This document shows positions 24,401 to 33,466 of a stretch of DNA of 63,966 nt, piece by piece. Position 1 is the first letter of the stretch, and every line of letters starts with the position of its first letter. The notes below the pieces were generated by a model that worked only from the letters and a program-made list of their open reading frames with translations, was not told where the DNA came from and did no database searches. This DNA comes from Bacteroidaceae bacterium. Lineage in GTDB: Bacteria > Bacteroidota > Bacteroidia > Bacteroidales > Bacteroidaceae. Where the stretch lies: contig CAAGGT010000247.1 of the NCBI GenBank assembly GCA_900769465.1, positions 1-63,966 of the forward strand, given 5' to 3'. A program made the position numbers and the translations under genes.

Positions 24401-26577
24401 TCTACGGTAAGCGCAGGGTCTGTGCCTGTGACAAACTTACCATACCAACCGTCGCTTGTTGAAACGTGCTTGCTCCATGTGGATGCACCATTGGCGAACT
24501 GGTCAATTCCCAGTGTCAAAGTCTTTGCCGAGGTCTCCGGCAATTCTGCGATTTCGCCTGCTTCAAAAATAGAGAGCTGGCAACCTGTATCGCCGCGGTC
24601 ACTTCCCAATGTGGCACTGTTGCTCCAGTTGTAGAGCTTGAAACTCTGTCCACTGCCTGTCTGGTTCAGCTGTACCTCACCTGATGAGATTATGTAGTAT
24701 GCAGGTGTGTCGGCATAGCTTACAGTCCAACCATTTGCAGGCCTGCTCTTTGTTGTTGTAATCTGTGTGTTGTAGTTCGCAACAGGGTTCAGGTATGAAC
24801 CATACTGACGGTTTACGATGTCGAATGTGTTGTCGCCACGGTCAACGAACTTCCACATTGAAACGGCCGATGCGGCAGTATTGTCCTTGCCCACAACGCC
24901 TGCAGCCTCGCCCTCGGCACTGATGTAGAGGTTGTTGCTACGCAACGATGTAAACTGATACCAATGCTCTTCGGTATCTGTGCTTGCCTTTGGCATGGCA
25001 AGAGCCTCTTTGAGAACCTCGTTGAGACTGTTGCTCATAGCCTGAACCTCGGACTCGGTGATGCTCTCCTTTTCAAGAAGTGTGTATGCTTTCTCAAGCT
25101 CGGCATCAAATGCCGCCATCTTCTCTGGGTCATACTGTCCCATTGCCTCGCCACGCTCCATTATAAGACCGCGTGCAATTACCTGTGAAAGGGTGTTGCG
25201 CAGTGTTGCCTGTGCATAGCGTACCTCGGCGTCAGCCTCGCTTGTGGCTGCGTATGTGTCTGCAGGGAAATCGGCCTTCAAGGCATCCGTCATAGCATTT
25301 GCCATTACTGCATATCCCAAACCGCCAAGGTAGTTGCTTGGGTAGAAATACTTTGTATTGGCAACGTTGCCGTTGAGTAGTGGGGTGTATGTATCGACAT
25401 AGCGGATGTTGCCTGTCGCAAGGTTCTGCATGTAGCTGTTCAACGCCGCGATACGTGATGTGTTTGTTGTCGCGTTGTTTGTAGGTGCAAGAGCCATGAG
25501 ATAAATCTTCGATGTAGGTGACTTCTGTGCAATCTTGTCAACAAGAGCCTTGTAGCTGTTCTTTACAGTAGCAATATCTGTGCTACCATTGCAGTCGCCT
25601 GTACCGGTGTAGATGAAGATTGCCTTTGCATCCTTCTTCTCCACGCCGGTGTTTGCGTATGTGGCATCAACAATCTTGCTTGTTGTGGCGATGTCGCCGC
25701 CATAGCCCCAGCCTGTACCGCGGTTCTTTACATTGCGGTTGCCGAGCAGCTCCTGCCACTCGCCGTTCTTGATGAACTCGTCACCGAACACCAATACATC
25801 CTCGTTGCTTATTGGCAACATGCTGAAGTATGTGGCACGCATACCATGTGCGCTACCAAGGCCACCGTTCTGCTGCAATGATGATGTGTTGCTTGGGTAG
25901 ACTGCTGTAACTGTGTAGTCCTCGCCCTCCTGCAGGTATTGGCAGATGGTCTCGCACCATACCTGGTAAGCTGCTGCTGTGAGGTGCAGGTAGTCGTAAC
26001 TCCACACACCGCCCTGGGCAACGCCTGCGAGTTTGTCATAGAGGTCAATGTATGTAACTTTGTCGGTCGCATCAGCGTAAGCCTTTACAATCTCATTTGT
26101 GTGCAGCCATGTAGCCTCCACGCGGTTGCTTGTGTTGTTCTTGAGAATGCTGTATAGATAGATCTTTGTCTGTGGTGAGCGCGCATGGATGCGAGAGACA
26201 ATGCTCTTGACATATGCAAGCACCTGCTCACCGCTGAAGTTCAGTCCGCCCGATGTTGCAATGTCGTTTGTACCAATCATCATGAACACCTTCTTGGGCT
26301 TGCCATTGATATATGACTCAAGGTTATTGCTCTGCTCTGTAGAGTATGTACCCGAGTTTCCACGGTTCACAATTGGCAGATATTCGCCGGTAGAGGTCTT
26401 GAAAGCCTCAGGCCAACAATGCATGTCGGTAATGCTGTTGCCTATGAAGACAATGCTTTCGCCTGTTGTCTCAAGTACCTTGAACGAGTCGTACCTGTGA
26501 TTGCGGAACGGTTCGTCGGCAAACATTGTTGCAGCCGAGAGGAGCCCGCAAATGAGTAAAGTAAATAATCTTTTCAT
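21448..26577 (-). CDS. T9SS-secreted sialidase with two N-terminal SGNH modules
   Basis: A 1709-residue surface or secreted protein. Order: signal peptide (RLFTLLICGLLSAATMFA); SGNH esterase module (about 40-215: FIGNSITDM, MIGTNDIA, YDYLHLTAAAYQ); a second, degenerate SGNH-like module (about 245-445: VLVFGDEFIKNG lacks the catalytic Ser, IYTGTGDCNG); a helical linker; ricin-like and jelly-roll-like modules; a GH33 sialidase propeller (about 1290-1660) with the arginine motif YYRIPAI and Asp boxes SEDNGRTW, SRDGGLTW, SKDGGQSW, STDEGATF; and a C-terminal T9SS sorting tail (IYDLQGRRV, GLYIVNGKKV). It probably deacetylates and releases sialic acid. The start at 26577 is set by the signal peptide. 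The second SGNH module may only bind sugar. Confidence 0.88.
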   Translation of the reverse strand: MKRLFTLLICGLLSAATMFADEPFRNHRYDSFKVLETTGESIVFIGNSITDMHCWPEAFKTSTGEYLPIVNRGNSGTYSTEQSNNLESYINGKPKKVFMMIGTNDIATSGGLNFSGEQVLAYVKSIVSRIHARSPQTKIYLYSILKNNTSNRVEATWLHTNEIVKAYADATDKVTYIDLYDKLAGVAQGGVWSYDYLHLTAAAYQVWCETICQYLQEGEDYTVTAVYPSNTSSLQQNGGLGSAHGMRATYFSMLPISNEDVLVFGDEFIKNGEWQELLGNRNVKNRGTGWGYGGDIATTSKIVDATYANTGVEKKDAKAIFIYTGTGDCNGSTDIATVKNSYKALVDKIAQKSPTSKIYLMALAPTNNATTNTSRIAALNSYMQNLATGNIRYVDTYTPLLNGNVANTKYFYPSNYLGGLGYAVMANAMTDALKADFPADTYAATSEADAEVRYAQATLRNTLSQVIARGLIMERGEAMGQYDPEKMAAFDAELEKAYTLLEKESITESEVQAMSNSLNEVLKEALAMPKASTDTEEHWYQFTSLRSNNLYISAEGEAAGVVGKDNTAASAVSMWKFVDRGDNTFDIVNRQYGSYLNPVANYNTQITTTKSRPANGWTVSYADTPAYYIISSGEVQLNQTGSGQSFKLYNWSNSATLGSDRGDTGCQLSIFEAGEIAELPETSAKTLTLGIDQFANGASTWSKHVSTSDGWYGKFVTGTDPALTVEGIDNNVNNIGWSQKRPWFQEGYTYTFSLPEGYLINAYELTTLDANGFNGTFTYTTAEGTATSAAQTNTPQTVKAEGLSTRTITIKVGDGQTSTNGIMMTNLVIQYTDNGSEGEVANLEFTIDKANGNLYHKDGAANQNWNCCWKSNATPQLQFGCGTINNMNWSGNNVQLMTGSVGSANYSITAPSGYVISEYSFTFANNGHNTGLELTMDNGALYTTSTTAQTISAKNQNTGSVSFRLAGNNGNGVVLTNFTVKIKEDKIVAPKISTEGDEHWYYITSASTQTYCAGKVIYIDGDMGKLRFGDKMFSADRIWSLWEKNGKIAIKNYRGEYFGTAGSGTGNSTAFGVVNEPNYIYNINSAYEFFVIKDNAVELHAQNDNSVIVRWGAAAGNASLWKFDEVDTSDAMADFASSRVVQGKVSTGIGNTNQPIVRSTIRIGGLDGTVEFQGVKGSFSGTDRNDITNVKAYFATNSRELFVDTDKKMTWREENGEQFGETVTLAADGTFTITGNKTLVPGDNYLWITYDIAETAKEGNTVDASIASYTIDGEEIAENNGNPAHSVTIFLSEGAVLMPMDKGSLYYRIPAITATKDGKRLVTLTDDRKHHNTDLPSHCYLVAQYSEDNGRTWSDPVTVAGTAETGGDYGHGDASIVTNRDNGEIVGIMTSAGTYGHGFFAGTAAEPPRWKTITSRDGGLTWETPVDHTDDLFGANCSNPNTQTWKSGFSGSGAALQKRDGTLVSSFVNRQADNSQHFYFFMSKDGGQSWYVSGTSGTSGADEPKTLERNNGDLAISVRASGYNYYNYTSNDGETWHLPSQTRFNSGISGNACDGEYMVWCSTVEGNPWDIAFQTLPNSSSRQNVSIALSTDEGATFGTPKTICPIGSAYSAAVVLPDGTLGVYYEENGVFGGFTMRFVRFSLDWASSGTYKFTDDAPFFPIKSTNPTAIEEVKSEVGEGKTEIYDLQGRRVTNPTKGLYIVNGKKVMF

Positions 26578-26635
26578 AAATAGAATGGTTAGTTGATTTC
26601 GTTTTTTTGTTTTGCACACACTACGCAATATATGG

Positions 26636-26643
26636 CAAATATA
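26636..26643 (-). promoter_or_regulatory. -7 box for the SGNH-sialidase gene
   Basis: The minus strand reads TATATTTG (TAnnTTTG), giving a leader of about 50 bases. -33 box weak. Confidence 0.4.
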
Positions 26644-26726
26644 ACAAACTTTACAATATTATTTATGAAATTATCAATAATTTTAGTTAAAGACAGGGAG
26701 TGCCGCTCCTGTCGGCTGTATAAAAA

Positions 26727-26757
26727 AGGCTCCTCGTGTTCCAATCACGAGGAGCCT
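26727..26757 (-). terminator. intrinsic terminator of the GH20-sialidase operon
   Basis: A perfect 12-bp stem (AGGCTCCTCGTG and complement) with a 7-base loop, followed on the minus strand by a run of T. It lies 22 bases past the sialidase stop. Confidence 0.85.
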
Positions 26758-26779
26758 CTCAAATGACAAGCAATCTATA

Positions 26780-29700
26780 TTACTTGATGAGGATTGTCTT
26801 TCCTTCTGATGTCACATATATGCCACGTATAGGGTTCTCTACACGGTTACCTTTGAGGTCGTAAAAGAGAGTGGCTTTTCTGCTTTCTGTTTTCACATCC
26901 TCTATGCCGGTAGCCGCGCCATTTCTCATCTCAAGTGTCGCGCTGGCGTTGTCGGCTGTGTAGTATGCTGTGTTTGCAGCGATTGTGCCAGAAGTGCTTG
27001 TGCGCTTTGTGAACTCGCCATTATTCAGTGTGTAGATGTTTGAACTGCTAACTGACGCGCTCTTCAAAACGCCGTGCAACTTGTTCTCGCCCTCAAGAGC
27101 CTCGGCCTCACCGCCTACACCAATGTAGTATGTTCCGTTCTCGGCTGCCAATACAACAGGAGTACCTGCTGCTATTACACCGGTGCCGCATTCGGTCAAA
27201 GGAATGTACTCAACGCCATCGGCTGTCTGCACCTCACCGGCAGTGTAGGCAATCACGCCTTCGGGCAATGTCATTGCAAAAGGCATGCAAACAGCTGCAA
27301 ACTCATTGATTGTCAATGCGAATTCCTCTACCGGCTCAATGTACCAGAGTGAAGCCTCTGCATTGTTTGTCCAGGGCACAAGGCGCACGTTGTCACCCGC
27401 AAGGTGAAGGCCTGTGTTGCCGCCTGTCTTGTTCTGGCAGATGATAGAGCTCAAACCTGTTGTTGTGCTCTCAATCTTCCACTTACCTGCAGCAGCGTTG
27501 TCAGTTGTCACAATGGGCTGTGTCTCGTTTGCACCAAGAGGTCCCAGCATGTACTGGTAGTTACCGTTGTACAGGTAGAACTCCTTGTCGTTGCCGGTTG
27601 GCAGGAATGTGAACAGCTGGTTTGCGTTTTTTACGTTTGATGTTGCTGTTGATACACGGCTTGCCTCGGGGTTCAGGTAGAGTGTTGCATTGCTGCGCTC
27701 CGAGTTGCGTATGCGATACCACTTGCCGGCCTCGACTTCAAGACGTGGAAGGTTGGCAATGGCAGCATTGATAGCCTCGTATCTCTCGTACGATGGCTCT
27801 GTCTTGTATATCTCTATGAGTTCTGCAACGGCATTGAGCGAATTGCCATCCACTGAACCTACATATACAGGAGCCTCGGTGTCGAACCCAGCAATCTTTG
27901 CGTCGATGCCTGCCGCAACAATGGCATGTTTGTCAACATCTGCGTCAAATACATACGCGCTGTCGGTGATGTACTCAATGCTGTAGTTCTTGTAAACGAT
28001 AGTGTAACCGCCACCGCTTGTACCGTAAGTATCCTCCTCGTAGAGGAAACCTATGTTGTTGTCGTGCTGCAGTGTCATTGTAGAGTATGCACCTGCAACA
28101 TAGCTCGACTGGTGACGGCCGTCCCAATCGGTTGCAATGGCCTCGGGTGAGATGAAGTCCTCGAGTGTCTCCAACTCCTTATAATATATACCTACATTTG
28201 CGCGGCCCGAGCCAAGAGGCACTGACTGCAGTGCAAGATAAACCTTCTTGTCGTCGGCTTTGCGCTTTGCAGGAACAAACATAATCTCACCATTGGTTGA
28301 GTTGCTCACAGCAATTGTACCGTTGTTGCTTGCATTAGAGTACTTCGCAGTGCCCCATGAACCCTCGGCCTTCTCGCTGTCGGTGTATGAGAATATGTTG
28401 TAGATACGTCCGCCTGTTGTACGTGAACTGATGATTACAGAACCGTCGGGCAACTCGTCGGCCTTTGGCTCGTCGCCGCCGCTTGGGATTGGTGAAACCT
28501 CGCCACCGCCAAGGACTGTCCAACTCTCGCCGAAGTTGTCACTGTAGAGTACAAAGTTTACATGTGTATTGTTGACGTTCTTCACAAGAACAGCGCAATA
28601 GATGCGGTAGTATTCGCCCACCTTTATGTACTGGCTCTGTGAAATCTTGCCCGAACCCACGAACATAGCGCGTACGGGGCCGTGCTGCGTGTTGTCAAAC
28701 TGTGCATAGATGTGCTCTGCGCGGTCGATAGGAGTGCTCCATGTCTCGCCGCAGTCCTCGCTGTAGAAGTGTGCGATACCCTGGTGGTTGTTGCGCTGTC
28801 CGTTGGGGAACGATACATTACCCGAGCAGCTGATTACAAGCACGCGGTCGCTCTCGCGGTCGGCAACGATTGCAGGGTCACCGAAACCTACATACATGTC
28901 GTTGTTCGATGGGTTGATGCCGGCAGCACCCTTACCCTGGATGATGTCGAAAATCTCGCCCCATGTCTCACCGTTGTCCTTGCTTATGCGGGCACGCAAG
29001 TCAATGCGGCCGTTTGTTGCCATACCGATGTCGGCGCGGCTGTGACGGTAGTCGGCAACGGCAATGACGTTGCCGTTCTTTGCTGTGGCAATGGCAGGGA
29101 TACGGTAGGGGATAGCACCTGTTGTGAGTGTGGGGAATACATCGAATGCAGGCTCGGGAGTGCGTATGTCAAGCCCCATATAAACCACGAAGTTCGAGAA
29201 TGTGATACCCTTGTTTGCACCGCTCTGTGTGAAGTATACAGTGCGTGCGGGGTCGGCAACCTCAACGTCAAGGTGCTGTGTTGTAGCCGATGATGTGTAG
29301 TTGTTGCCCTCTACAGCAAGAGTGAGGGCATAGCTGCTGTCATTGTTTGTGTTTACATAATCAAAGCTATAACCCTTGACAACAAGTCCTTCGGGTGCTG
29401 TAATTGTGTATGAACAAGTGCCCGATTGTCCTGAATAGCCGGCAATGTAGTCGCCCGATGTTGTCATGTTGTTGGCATTGGTCGAGAGTGAGAAACCTGC
29501 GAGCTCGCTGCTCTCCCACTTTGAGTGCCATGTGCCGTTGGCATTGCTTGCAGTGAAGTCTCCCTTTGATACAAGAATTTCAACCGAAGTTTCTGCTGCT
29601 GTGAACACGATTGTCGAACCTGCATCGGCGCCCTCGGCCCAGAAAGCGAGTTTGCCTATACCGCCAAAGTCATTCACTGCATAGTTTGTGCCGTGAATTC

Positions 29701-30157
29701 TCATGAAGTAGCCGTTAACATTGGCAATTTTGTTTGATGTGGCAAAATCCCAACGGCCTACATAACCGCTTGGCAGATTTGCTGCATCCTGCATGGTGGG
29801 GTAGGTTGAACCGCCTGTGCCACCGTAGCCACTGATGGCGCTCATTGTTGTCTTTGAAGCAAGCACCTTGCTTGTGCCGGCCTGTTTGTTATAGACTGCA
29901 TAACCGTCTGTTGCGTTACCTACAAAGCACCACAACTCGTCATCGTTGCCTTTGGGGGTTGAAATGCCAAGAGCAATGTGGTCTGCACCCGCATTGTCTT
30001 TGATTAACTTTGCACCTTCTCCAATACCCATTGTGTACCATGTCGTACCCTCGGCAAACGTGCCATTCTCAATAGTGGTAGTCTTGAAAGGAACCTGTGC
30101 AAACATTGCAACTGCCGAGAAGACAGCGCAGTAAATCAGCGTAAAAATTCTTTTCAT
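26780..30157 (-). CDS. T9SS-secreted exo-alpha-sialidase (GH33)
   Basis: A 1125-residue secreted sialidase. Signal peptide RIFTLIYCAVFSAVAMFAQ; N-terminal beta-sandwich modules (25-335) that may bind glycans; a GH33 six-blade propeller (about 345-720) with IPYRIPAIATA, DYRHSRADIG, Asp boxes SKDNGETW, SEDCGETW and SDNFGESW, and GGDEPKADELPDGSV; a helical FIVAR-like linker and ricin-like repeats (about 800-960); a C-terminal T9SS tail (FYDLKGNRVENP, GIYVTSEGKTILIK). The propeller sits near the middle, unlike the neighbouring SGNH-sialidase where it is C-terminal. The gene follows the GH20 gene by 52 bases and shares its terminator, so the two probably form an operon. It releases terminal sialic acid outside the cell. 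Confidence 0.9.
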   Translation of the reverse strand: MKRIFTLIYCAVFSAVAMFAQVPFKTTTIENGTFAEGTTWYTMGIGEGAKLIKDNAGADHIALGISTPKGNDDELWCFVGNATDGYAVYNKQAGTSKVLASKTTMSAISGYGGTGGSTYPTMQDAANLPSGYVGRWDFATSNKIANVNGYFMRIHGTNYAVNDFGGIGKLAFWAEGADAGSTIVFTAAETSVEILVSKGDFTASNANGTWHSKWESSELAGFSLSTNANNMTTSGDYIAGYSGQSGTCSYTITAPEGLVVKGYSFDYVNTNNDSSYALTLAVEGNNYTSSATTQHLDVEVADPARTVYFTQSGANKGITFSNFVVYMGLDIRTPEPAFDVFPTLTTGAIPYRIPAIATAKNGNVIAVADYRHSRADIGMATNGRIDLRARISKDNGETWGEIFDIIQGKGAAGINPSNNDMYVGFGDPAIVADRESDRVLVISCSGNVSFPNGQRNNHQGIAHFYSEDCGETWSTPIDRAEHIYAQFDNTQHGPVRAMFVGSGKISQSQYIKVGEYYRIYCAVLVKNVNNTHVNFVLYSDNFGESWTVLGGGEVSPIPSGGDEPKADELPDGSVIISSRTTGGRIYNIFSYTDSEKAEGSWGTAKYSNASNNGTIAVSNSTNGEIMFVPAKRKADDKKVYLALQSVPLGSGRANVGIYYKELETLEDFISPEAIATDWDGRHQSSYVAGAYSTMTLQHDNNIGFLYEEDTYGTSGGGYTIVYKNYSIEYITDSAYVFDADVDKHAIVAAGIDAKIAGFDTEAPVYVGSVDGNSLNAVAELIEIYKTEPSYERYEAINAAIANLPRLEVEAGKWYRIRNSERSNATLYLNPEASRVSTATSNVKNANQLFTFLPTGNDKEFYLYNGNYQYMLGPLGANETQPIVTTDNAAAGKWKIESTTTGLSSIICQNKTGGNTGLHLAGDNVRLVPWTNNAEASLWYIEPVEEFALTINEFAAVCMPFAMTLPEGVIAYTAGEVQTADGVEYIPLTECGTGVIAAGTPVVLAAENGTYYIGVGGEAEALEGENKLHGVLKSASVSSSNIYTLNNGEFTKRTSTSGTIAANTAYYTADNASATLEMRNGAATGIEDVKTESRKATLFYDLKGNRVENPIRGIYVTSEGKTILIK

Positions 30158-30209
30158 AAAAAATGGTTAGTTATTTAATATTTTAATTGTTTCAAAATCA
30201 TTGTTGTAT

Positions 30210-31859
30210 TTACCAGCCTACCTGCACGCCGTCCTCGTAGAAATGGCGGCCAAAGCACCATCCGAACACATTATAGTATCGTGCCAGTTCCTTTGCGCGT
30301 CCGATGAACTCCTCGACATCCTTTGTTTCGGGTGAAGGGTTGCTCCATCCAATCTCGGCAATGGCGCCCAGGCGTGGCAGGGCCTTGTATTGTAACTGCA
30401 TTGGAGTGGTCACATACTCGGTCCACAGGTTGCCCTGCACTCCCATGATGTATTTCTGTTCATTTTTCTCCAACTGGTCATATGGGTTGAATGAGTATGT
30501 CTTGCGCAGGGGAACGTAGCTGCCGTTGCTGTCAAGCTCGTCCTTGCGGTCTGTTGTCTGTCGGTAGTCGAGGTAGCAATGGCTTCCGGGTGTCATAATC
30601 ACGTAGTTGCCCTTTTTTGCTGCTGCAATGCCACCCTCTGTGCCACGCCACGACATGATTGTTGCATCCTGGCTCACACCGCCCTCAAGAATCTCGTCCC
30701 AACCGATGAGCTTGCGCCCGTTCTTGTTGAGGTGTGCCTCTATGCGGCTATTCACGTATGACTGCAGCTCGGCCTCGTTCTTCAGGTTGTTCTCCTTTAT
30801 GCGCTTCTGGCAATCGGGGCACTCCTTCCACATATCACGCGGTGCCTCGTCGCCGCCAATGTGTATATATTCGCCGGGGAACAGCGCCATCACCTCGTCA
30901 AGGACATCCTCCCAGAACCGGAATGTACTCTCCTTGCCGGCACAGGCAATCTGCTTCGATACACCCCAGTATGCCCAGGTCTTGTAGTTTCCCCCTTCGC
31001 CCTCGCAGCCAAGCCAGGGGTATGCACTCAATGCGCCGAGCGAGTGTCCCGGAATCTCAATCTCGGGTACTATGGTGATGAAACGCTCCTGTGCATATTT
31101 TACAATCTCCTTAATCTCCTTTTGTGTATAGTATCCGCCATAAGGTATACCGTCAAGACCTTCGTTGTGCCCTGTGGTGGTCTGCTCGCGCAGGCTGCCT
31201 ATCTTTGTGAGCAAAGGATATTTCTTTATCTCGATGCGCCAGCCCTGGTCCTCGGTCAAGTGCCAATGGAAACGGTTCATCTTGTGCATTGCCAGGATGT
31301 CCAGCACCTCCTTTATGGTCTCAACGCTCCAGAAATGGCGTGAACAGTCGAGCATGAATCCACGGTATGGGAAGTGCGGTGCATCGGTCACCTTCATTGT
31401 GGGCAATGAGACTTTTTCAAGGTCAATAGGTGTCTCGAAAGCCTGTACGGGGATTACCTGTTTCAGTGTCTGTACGGCATAGAACATACCTGCACCATCC
31501 TTTGCCTTGATGATGATATTCTCGGGAGTTATGTCAAGTACATATCCCTCGGCCTTTATTGAGCCGTCGGTCTTGAAGATGATGTTGTTCGTGTCTGTGG
31601 CCTTTGTCGCCTTCTTCAGCTTGCAGCCGAAGATATCCATGGCAATCCTGTTGAGTTCCTCTGCCGCGTATCTGGCATTGCTGTCATCGAAACCGTATAT
31701 GATTTTCGTTTCGTTGGTGAAGTCAAACCTAATGTTGGCATTGCCTGGCTTTACGTTTGATGGCAAGGGCAGAATGCTTGGGAACGCCTTCTCCTGTGCG
31801 AATGTAGCTGTTGCCGTGAATGTGAACAGTAGCAGAAGTGTCAGGAATCTCTTTATCAT
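30210..31859 (-). CDS. GH20 beta-N-acetylhexosaminidase
   Basis: A 549-residue exported enzyme that removes terminal beta-linked GlcNAc or GalNAc. Signal peptide FLTLLLLFTFTATATFAQ; N-terminal GH20b domain (30-150); catalytic barrel with MLDCSRHFWSVETI, FHWHLTEDQGWRIEIKKYP, and the Asp-Glu pair in HIGGDEAPRDMW that supports substrate-assisted catalysis; LIGWDEILEGG and MSWRGTEGG; a C-terminal WTEYVTTP. The ATG at 31859 is the real start; an in-frame TTG six bases upstream is less likely. It is the first gene of an operon with the sialidase downstream. There is no T9SS tail, so it is likely periplasmic or attached to the outer membrane. Confidence 0.93.
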   Translation of the reverse strand: MIKRFLTLLLLFTFTATATFAQEKAFPSILPLPSNVKPGNANIRFDFTNETKIIYGFDDSNARYAAEELNRIAMDIFGCKLKKATKATDTNNIIFKTDGSIKAEGYVLDITPENIIIKAKDGAGMFYAVQTLKQVIPVQAFETPIDLEKVSLPTMKVTDAPHFPYRGFMLDCSRHFWSVETIKEVLDILAMHKMNRFHWHLTEDQGWRIEIKKYPLLTKIGSLREQTTTGHNEGLDGIPYGGYYTQKEIKEIVKYAQERFITIVPEIEIPGHSLGALSAYPWLGCEGEGGNYKTWAYWGVSKQIACAGKESTFRFWEDVLDEVMALFPGEYIHIGGDEAPRDMWKECPDCQKRIKENNLKNEAELQSYVNSRIEAHLNKNGRKLIGWDEILEGGVSQDATIMSWRGTEGGIAAAKKGNYVIMTPGSHCYLDYRQTTDRKDELDSNGSYVPLRKTYSFNPYDQLEKNEQKYIMGVQGNLWTEYVTTPMQLQYKALPRLGAIAEIGWSNPSPETKDVEEFIGRAKELARYYNVFGWCFGRHFYEDGVQVGW

Positions 31860-31957
31860 AATCAAATATATATTATTTTATTTTAAAATACTTTGCGAAG
31901 ATAATGCAAAGCAGCCCAAAGAAAAAGAATATACCATAAAAAATCTTATTTTTAAAG

Positions 31958-31965
31958 TATTTTTG
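31958..31965 (+). promoter_or_regulatory. possible -7 box for the ROK kinase gene
   Basis: TATTTTTG matches TAnnTTTG and would give a leader of about 100 bases; no clear -33 box. Confidence 0.3.
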
Positions 31966-32070
31966 AACACTTTCTTGATTTTGTGCGTGATAACTGATTT
32001 TTTTTATCTACATTCGCAAATGATACCGTTCTGCGGTTTTTTTGGGATGATATAACTAATCTATATAATT

Positions 32071-33030
32071 ATGAGCGAAAAATATGTAATTGGAATTGAC
32101 CTCGGCGGTACAAATACCGTAATTGGTCTTGTTGATGTTAAAGGTCACATCCTTGCAAAGGACGATTCAATCAAAACACAGGCACACCCCGATATTGAGG
32201 AGTATACCGATTCTATTGCGAATGTTATCAAGAAACTTGCCGATGAGAATGGCTGTACAGGCAAACTCGAAGGTGTTGGTGTTGGTGCTCCGATGGCGAA
32301 CTACTACACCGGTGAGATTGTGAACGCTGCCAACCTTCCCTGGAAGGGTATCGTGCCGCTGGGCTGGTTGATTGAGAAGAAGACAGGCCTCCCCACCAAA
32401 GTTACCAACGATGCCAACGCGGCTGCCATTGGCGAGATGAAATATGGCGTGGCACAGGGTATGAAGGATTTTGTCTACATCACACTGGGTACAGGTGTGG
32501 GCAGCGGTATCGTAGCCAACGGCCAGCTCATTTATGGTCACGACGGCTTTGCCGGCGAACTGGGCCATACTACCTCTCCGGTTCTCGAGGGACGTTCATG
32601 CGGTTGCGGCCGTACCGACTGTCTCGAGACCTATGCTTCGGCAACTGGTATCGTGCGCACAGCAAAGAAATGGCTTGTAGAGCGCGATACTCCAAGTTCG
32701 CTCCGCGACATCTGCATGAATGAGTTGACATCAAAGATGCTTTTCGATGCTGCAATGCAGGGCGATAAATTGGCATTGGAGATTTTTGAGTTTACCGGTA
32801 AGGTACTTGGCGACGCATTCTGCAACTTCATTGCATTCTCTGCTCCCGAGGCAATCATCCTCTTCGGTGGTTTGGCAAATGCAGGCGACCTGTTGCTCGA
32901 CCCAATCCGCAAGCAGATGAACGAGAATGTGGTGTTCTTGTGGAAGGACAAGGTTAAGGTCTTGAAATCATCACTCCCCGGTGCCGACGCAGCCGTGCTT
33001 GGTGCTTCGGCTCTTGGCTGGATTGATTGA
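32071..33030 (+). CDS. ROK-family sugar kinase (glucokinase-like)
   Basis: A 319-residue ATP-dependent sugar kinase of the ROK family. The phosphate loop is IGIDLGGTNTVIGL, the catalytic Asp lies in TNDANAAAIGEM, ATP contacts are in TLGTGVGSGIV, the sugar-binding Glu-His is in GFAGELGHTT, and a zinc-binding CGCGRTDCLE follows. It phosphorylates a hexose such as glucose, or possibly ManNAc or GlcNAc; the neighbourhood (sialidases, GH20, NagB fusion) makes an amino sugar possible, but the sequence is closest to Bacteroidetes glucokinases. Cytoplasmic. It is divergent from the GH20-sialidase operon and ends in its own terminator. Confidence 0.85.
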   Translation: MSEKYVIGIDLGGTNTVIGLVDVKGHILAKDDSIKTQAHPDIEEYTDSIANVIKKLADENGCTGKLEGVGVGAPMANYYTGEIVNAANLPWKGIVPLGWLIEKKTGLPTKVTNDANAAAIGEMKYGVAQGMKDFVYITLGTGVGSGIVANGQLIYGHDGFAGELGHTTSPVLEGRSCGCGRTDCLETYASATGIVRTAKKWLVERDTPSSLRDICMNELTSKMLFDAAMQGDKLALEIFEFTGKVLGDAFCNFIAFSAPEAIILFGGLANAGDLLLDPIRKQMNENVVFLWKDKVKVLKSSLPGADAAVLGASALGWID

Positions 33031-33052
33031 TTTTCCTTTTCGGTATATATAA

Positions 33053-33085
33053 ATGCCTGTCGCAGCAATGTGACAGGCATTTTTT
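33053..33085 (+). terminator. intrinsic terminator of the ROK kinase gene
   Basis: A 9-bp stem (ATGCCTGTC / GACAGGCAT) with a 10-base loop, followed by TTTTT. Confidence 0.8.
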
Positions 33086-33149
33086 AGTATGACAGGCATG
33101 TCATATATCGGTGATGAAAGTTCTTTTGGGGCGTAGTTGCCGACGACCC

Positions 33150-33335
33150 CTATAGCGACTTGCAAGTTTCAAGCAGTGACGCTCGGGAGAGAAGAAGCAA
33201 TGGTGAACTCGTGGTATGACGAACAGAAACCTAATACCAAGGCGTATTAAGCGGACAAGTTGGCTAAAGACAACAAAGTTCTCAAAGGCAATCGTAACCT
33301 TAATGCGTAAATTAGGCGGATAAACGATGAAAGGA
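33150..33335 (+). mobile_element. probable 5' fragment of a group II intron (domain I)
   Basis: This non-coding stretch contains GCGACTTGCAAGTTTCAAG, CAGTGACGCTCGGGAGAGA, GAAGCAATGGTGAACTCGTG and CCTAATACCAAGGCG in that order. I recognise this series as the conserved start and domain I of bacterial group II introns (canonical start GTGCGAC, then CAGTGACG, GGAGAGA-GAAGCAA and GGTGAAC). No reverse transcriptase is present. Together with 33031-33149 it fills the 436-base gap between the ROK and anti-sigma genes. The assignment is from memory; no covariance search was possible. Confidence 0.5.
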
Positions 33336-33341
33336 AACAAA

Positions 33342-33375
33342 AGTAGGTCCGAAAACTTTCGTTTTCGGACCTACT
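33342..33375 (-). terminator. terminator of the sigma/anti-sigma operon
   Basis: A perfect 15-bp stem (AGTAGGTCCGAAAAC and complement) with loop TTTC; TTTTG follows on the minus strand, about 90 bases past the anti-sigma stop. Confidence 0.7.
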
Positions 33376-33466
33376 CAATTTAGGGTAGTAATCTGAGATT
33401 TTTTTCAAATATGCAATTCTCAGATGATTGCAATCTCTTTTATATGTAGCGCGTGTGGAGAGGACT

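Noticed and set aside
33101..33340. Short minus-strand frames between the ROK kinase and anti-sigma genes
   Set aside because: No protein features; the DNA matches group II intron RNA motifs on the plus strand better than a gene.
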